From NCBI GenBank assembly GCA_037445555.1, contig JBBIKG010000016.1, positions 10,687 through 74,686 on the forward strand: DNA of 64,000 bases, in the 5' to 3' direction. Each line of letters begins with the position of its first letter. Positions within the stretch are counted from its first letter, which is position 1. The DNA comes from JAAYJT01 sp037445555 (GTDB lineage: Bacteria > Bacteroidota > Bacteroidia > Bacteroidales > JAAYJT01). Below the pieces are notes generated by a model. The model did not search any database and had not been told where the DNA came from. It saw nothing but the letters and a program-made list of their open reading frames with translations. Positions 63,453 to 64,000 of this stretch are shown one piece after another. Position numbers and translations under genes: made by a program.

Positions 63453-64000
63453 ATGAAGACAAAATTTTCACTCAGCACTTTAATGATTGCCTTATTATTT
63501 CTCTCTTCCTGCGATCTGATCAATAAGATTACAGACAAAAACACCGTTGGAGGTGAACAATCGCCGATGGGTGCAGTTGGGGCAACAGTTTCCGGAAGCT
63601 CTGCCAGCATAGCCGGAGTGAGTGGATTAAATGCTACAGTTAATAGCCTTTCAGATGGTATTTCATCATTTAGCGGCAGTGTAACAGTTACAAACCCAAT
63701 CTTTAAAAATTTGGCCGCAAATTTTCCCGAGGTGGTAGTATCGGGAAATACAATCACAGCAAATGACTGGAAGTTAAAAATGACTAAAGAAGGCATTGAA
63801 TATAAAACAGGAGCCAGAGCCGGGGTTTTGGCTAAATATAGTTCCTCTATCGGCGACACATACAAGATTGGAAGCACCAATGATGTGAGAACGGTCACGA
63901 GCAAATCGAGCACCGATGATTTCCCCTATGGCTTTATGTACATCAAGGTAATGCAGATTGAAGAACAGAATTCATTCTTCAATAATGTCAGTATTCAGAA
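63453..64000 (+). CDS. Lipoprotein of unknown function (cut by right window edge)
   Basis: An open frame from ATG 63453 to the last base (182 codons visible, no stop). MKTKFSLSTLMIALLFLSSC is a lipoprotein signal with Cys at residue 20. The mature part has a Ser/Gly/Val-rich segment (GAVGATVSGSSASIAGVSG) and beta-strand-like stretches (FSGSVTVTNPIFKNLAANF, NTITANDWKLKMTKEGIEY). No family is recognised. It has its own -7 element. The opposite-strand frame overlapping it is a shadow. Confidence 0.75.
   Translation, partial: MKTKFSLSTLMIALLFLSSCDLINKITDKNTVGGEQSPMGAVGATVSGSSASIAGVSGLNATVNSLSDGISSFSGSVTVTNPIFKNLAANFPEVVVSGNTITANDWKLKMTKEGIEYKTGARAGVLAKYSSSIGDTYKIGSTNDVRTVTSKSSTDDFPYGFMYIKVMQIEEQNSFFNNVSIQ

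Noticed and set aside
63395..63913. 172-codon open frame on the minus strand
   Set aside because: The plus strand carries a lipoprotein signal peptide and a promoter over the same bases; the minus frame reads like an antisense translation.
1..64000. CRISPR arrays, tRNA or rRNA genes, insertion sequences
   Set aside because: I found no regularly spaced repeats, no tRNA-like cloverleaf and no transposase or integrase motif; an absence based on reading only.

Overview
The window is a chromosomal segment of a Bacteroidota bacterium, most likely from a Bacteroidales-type lineage. Four things point there: TAnnTTTG -7 promoter elements before many genes with almost no Shine-Dalgarno sequences; a type IX secretion (T9SS) C-terminal sorting domain on a secreted amylase; the gliding-type ABC ATPase GldA; and Bacteroidota-type versions of MraY, FtsI and the FtsL-like protein. 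I see no rRNA, tRNA, CRISPR array, transposase or integrase.

Layout. (1) 1-1096, minus strand: an acyltransferase pair resembling the GlsA/GlsB glycine-lipid enzymes; the second gene runs off the left edge. (2) 1371-17178, plus strand: a complete, tightly packed dcw cell-wall and division cluster: mraZ, rsmH, ftsL-like, ftsI, murE, mraY, murD, ftsW, murG, murC, ftsQ, ftsA, ftsZ, then a GatB/YqeY gene. It is headed by a three-repeat MraZ operator over a Bacteroidota promoter. (3) 17294-26377: accessory genes: a class I glutamine-amidotransferase-like lipoprotein, an exported protein with a DxDDT motif, a type III restriction-modification pair with a truncated possible defence remnant behind it, and an unknown lipoprotein. 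(4) 26713-35358: a 1404-residue secreted protein with polymorphic-toxin-like architecture, convergent with a four-gene envelope operon (outer-membrane barrel protein, two small periplasmic families, one unknown). (5) 35481-43403: an unknown exported protein, a class II aldolase-like protein, an OPT transporter with PepT peptidase, a pullulanase lipoprotein and a BASS-family transporter. (6) 43456-46202: the ribosomal operon rplM-rpsI-rpsB-tsf with a well-formed promoter. (7) 46478-54269: gldA, metK, ornithine aminotransferase, a T9SS-exported GH13 amylase and a phosphofructokinase. (8) 54433-62322: a GT39-like membrane glycosyltransferase, a PAP2 phosphatase, a lipoprotein GH13 amylase and the two methylmalonyl-CoA mutase subunits. 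(9) 62457-64000: a TIGR01777-type epimerase and a lipoprotein cut by the right edge.

How the genes work together. The dcw cluster supplies lipid II synthesis (MurE with the DNPR motif for meso-diaminopimelate) and septation. Three GH13 enzymes with different export signals (lipobox pullulanase, T9SS-sorted amylase, lipobox amylase), plus phosphofructokinase and methylmalonyl-CoA mutase, suggest starch fermentation to succinate and propionate; OPT and PepT suggest peptide use. The least understood parts are the secreted 1404-residue protein with its convergent envelope operon, the exported DxDDT protein, and several operator-like direct repeats.

Limits: everything comes from reading the sequence. 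Family assignments rest on remembered motifs, no database search was run, and base-composition remarks are visual impressions.
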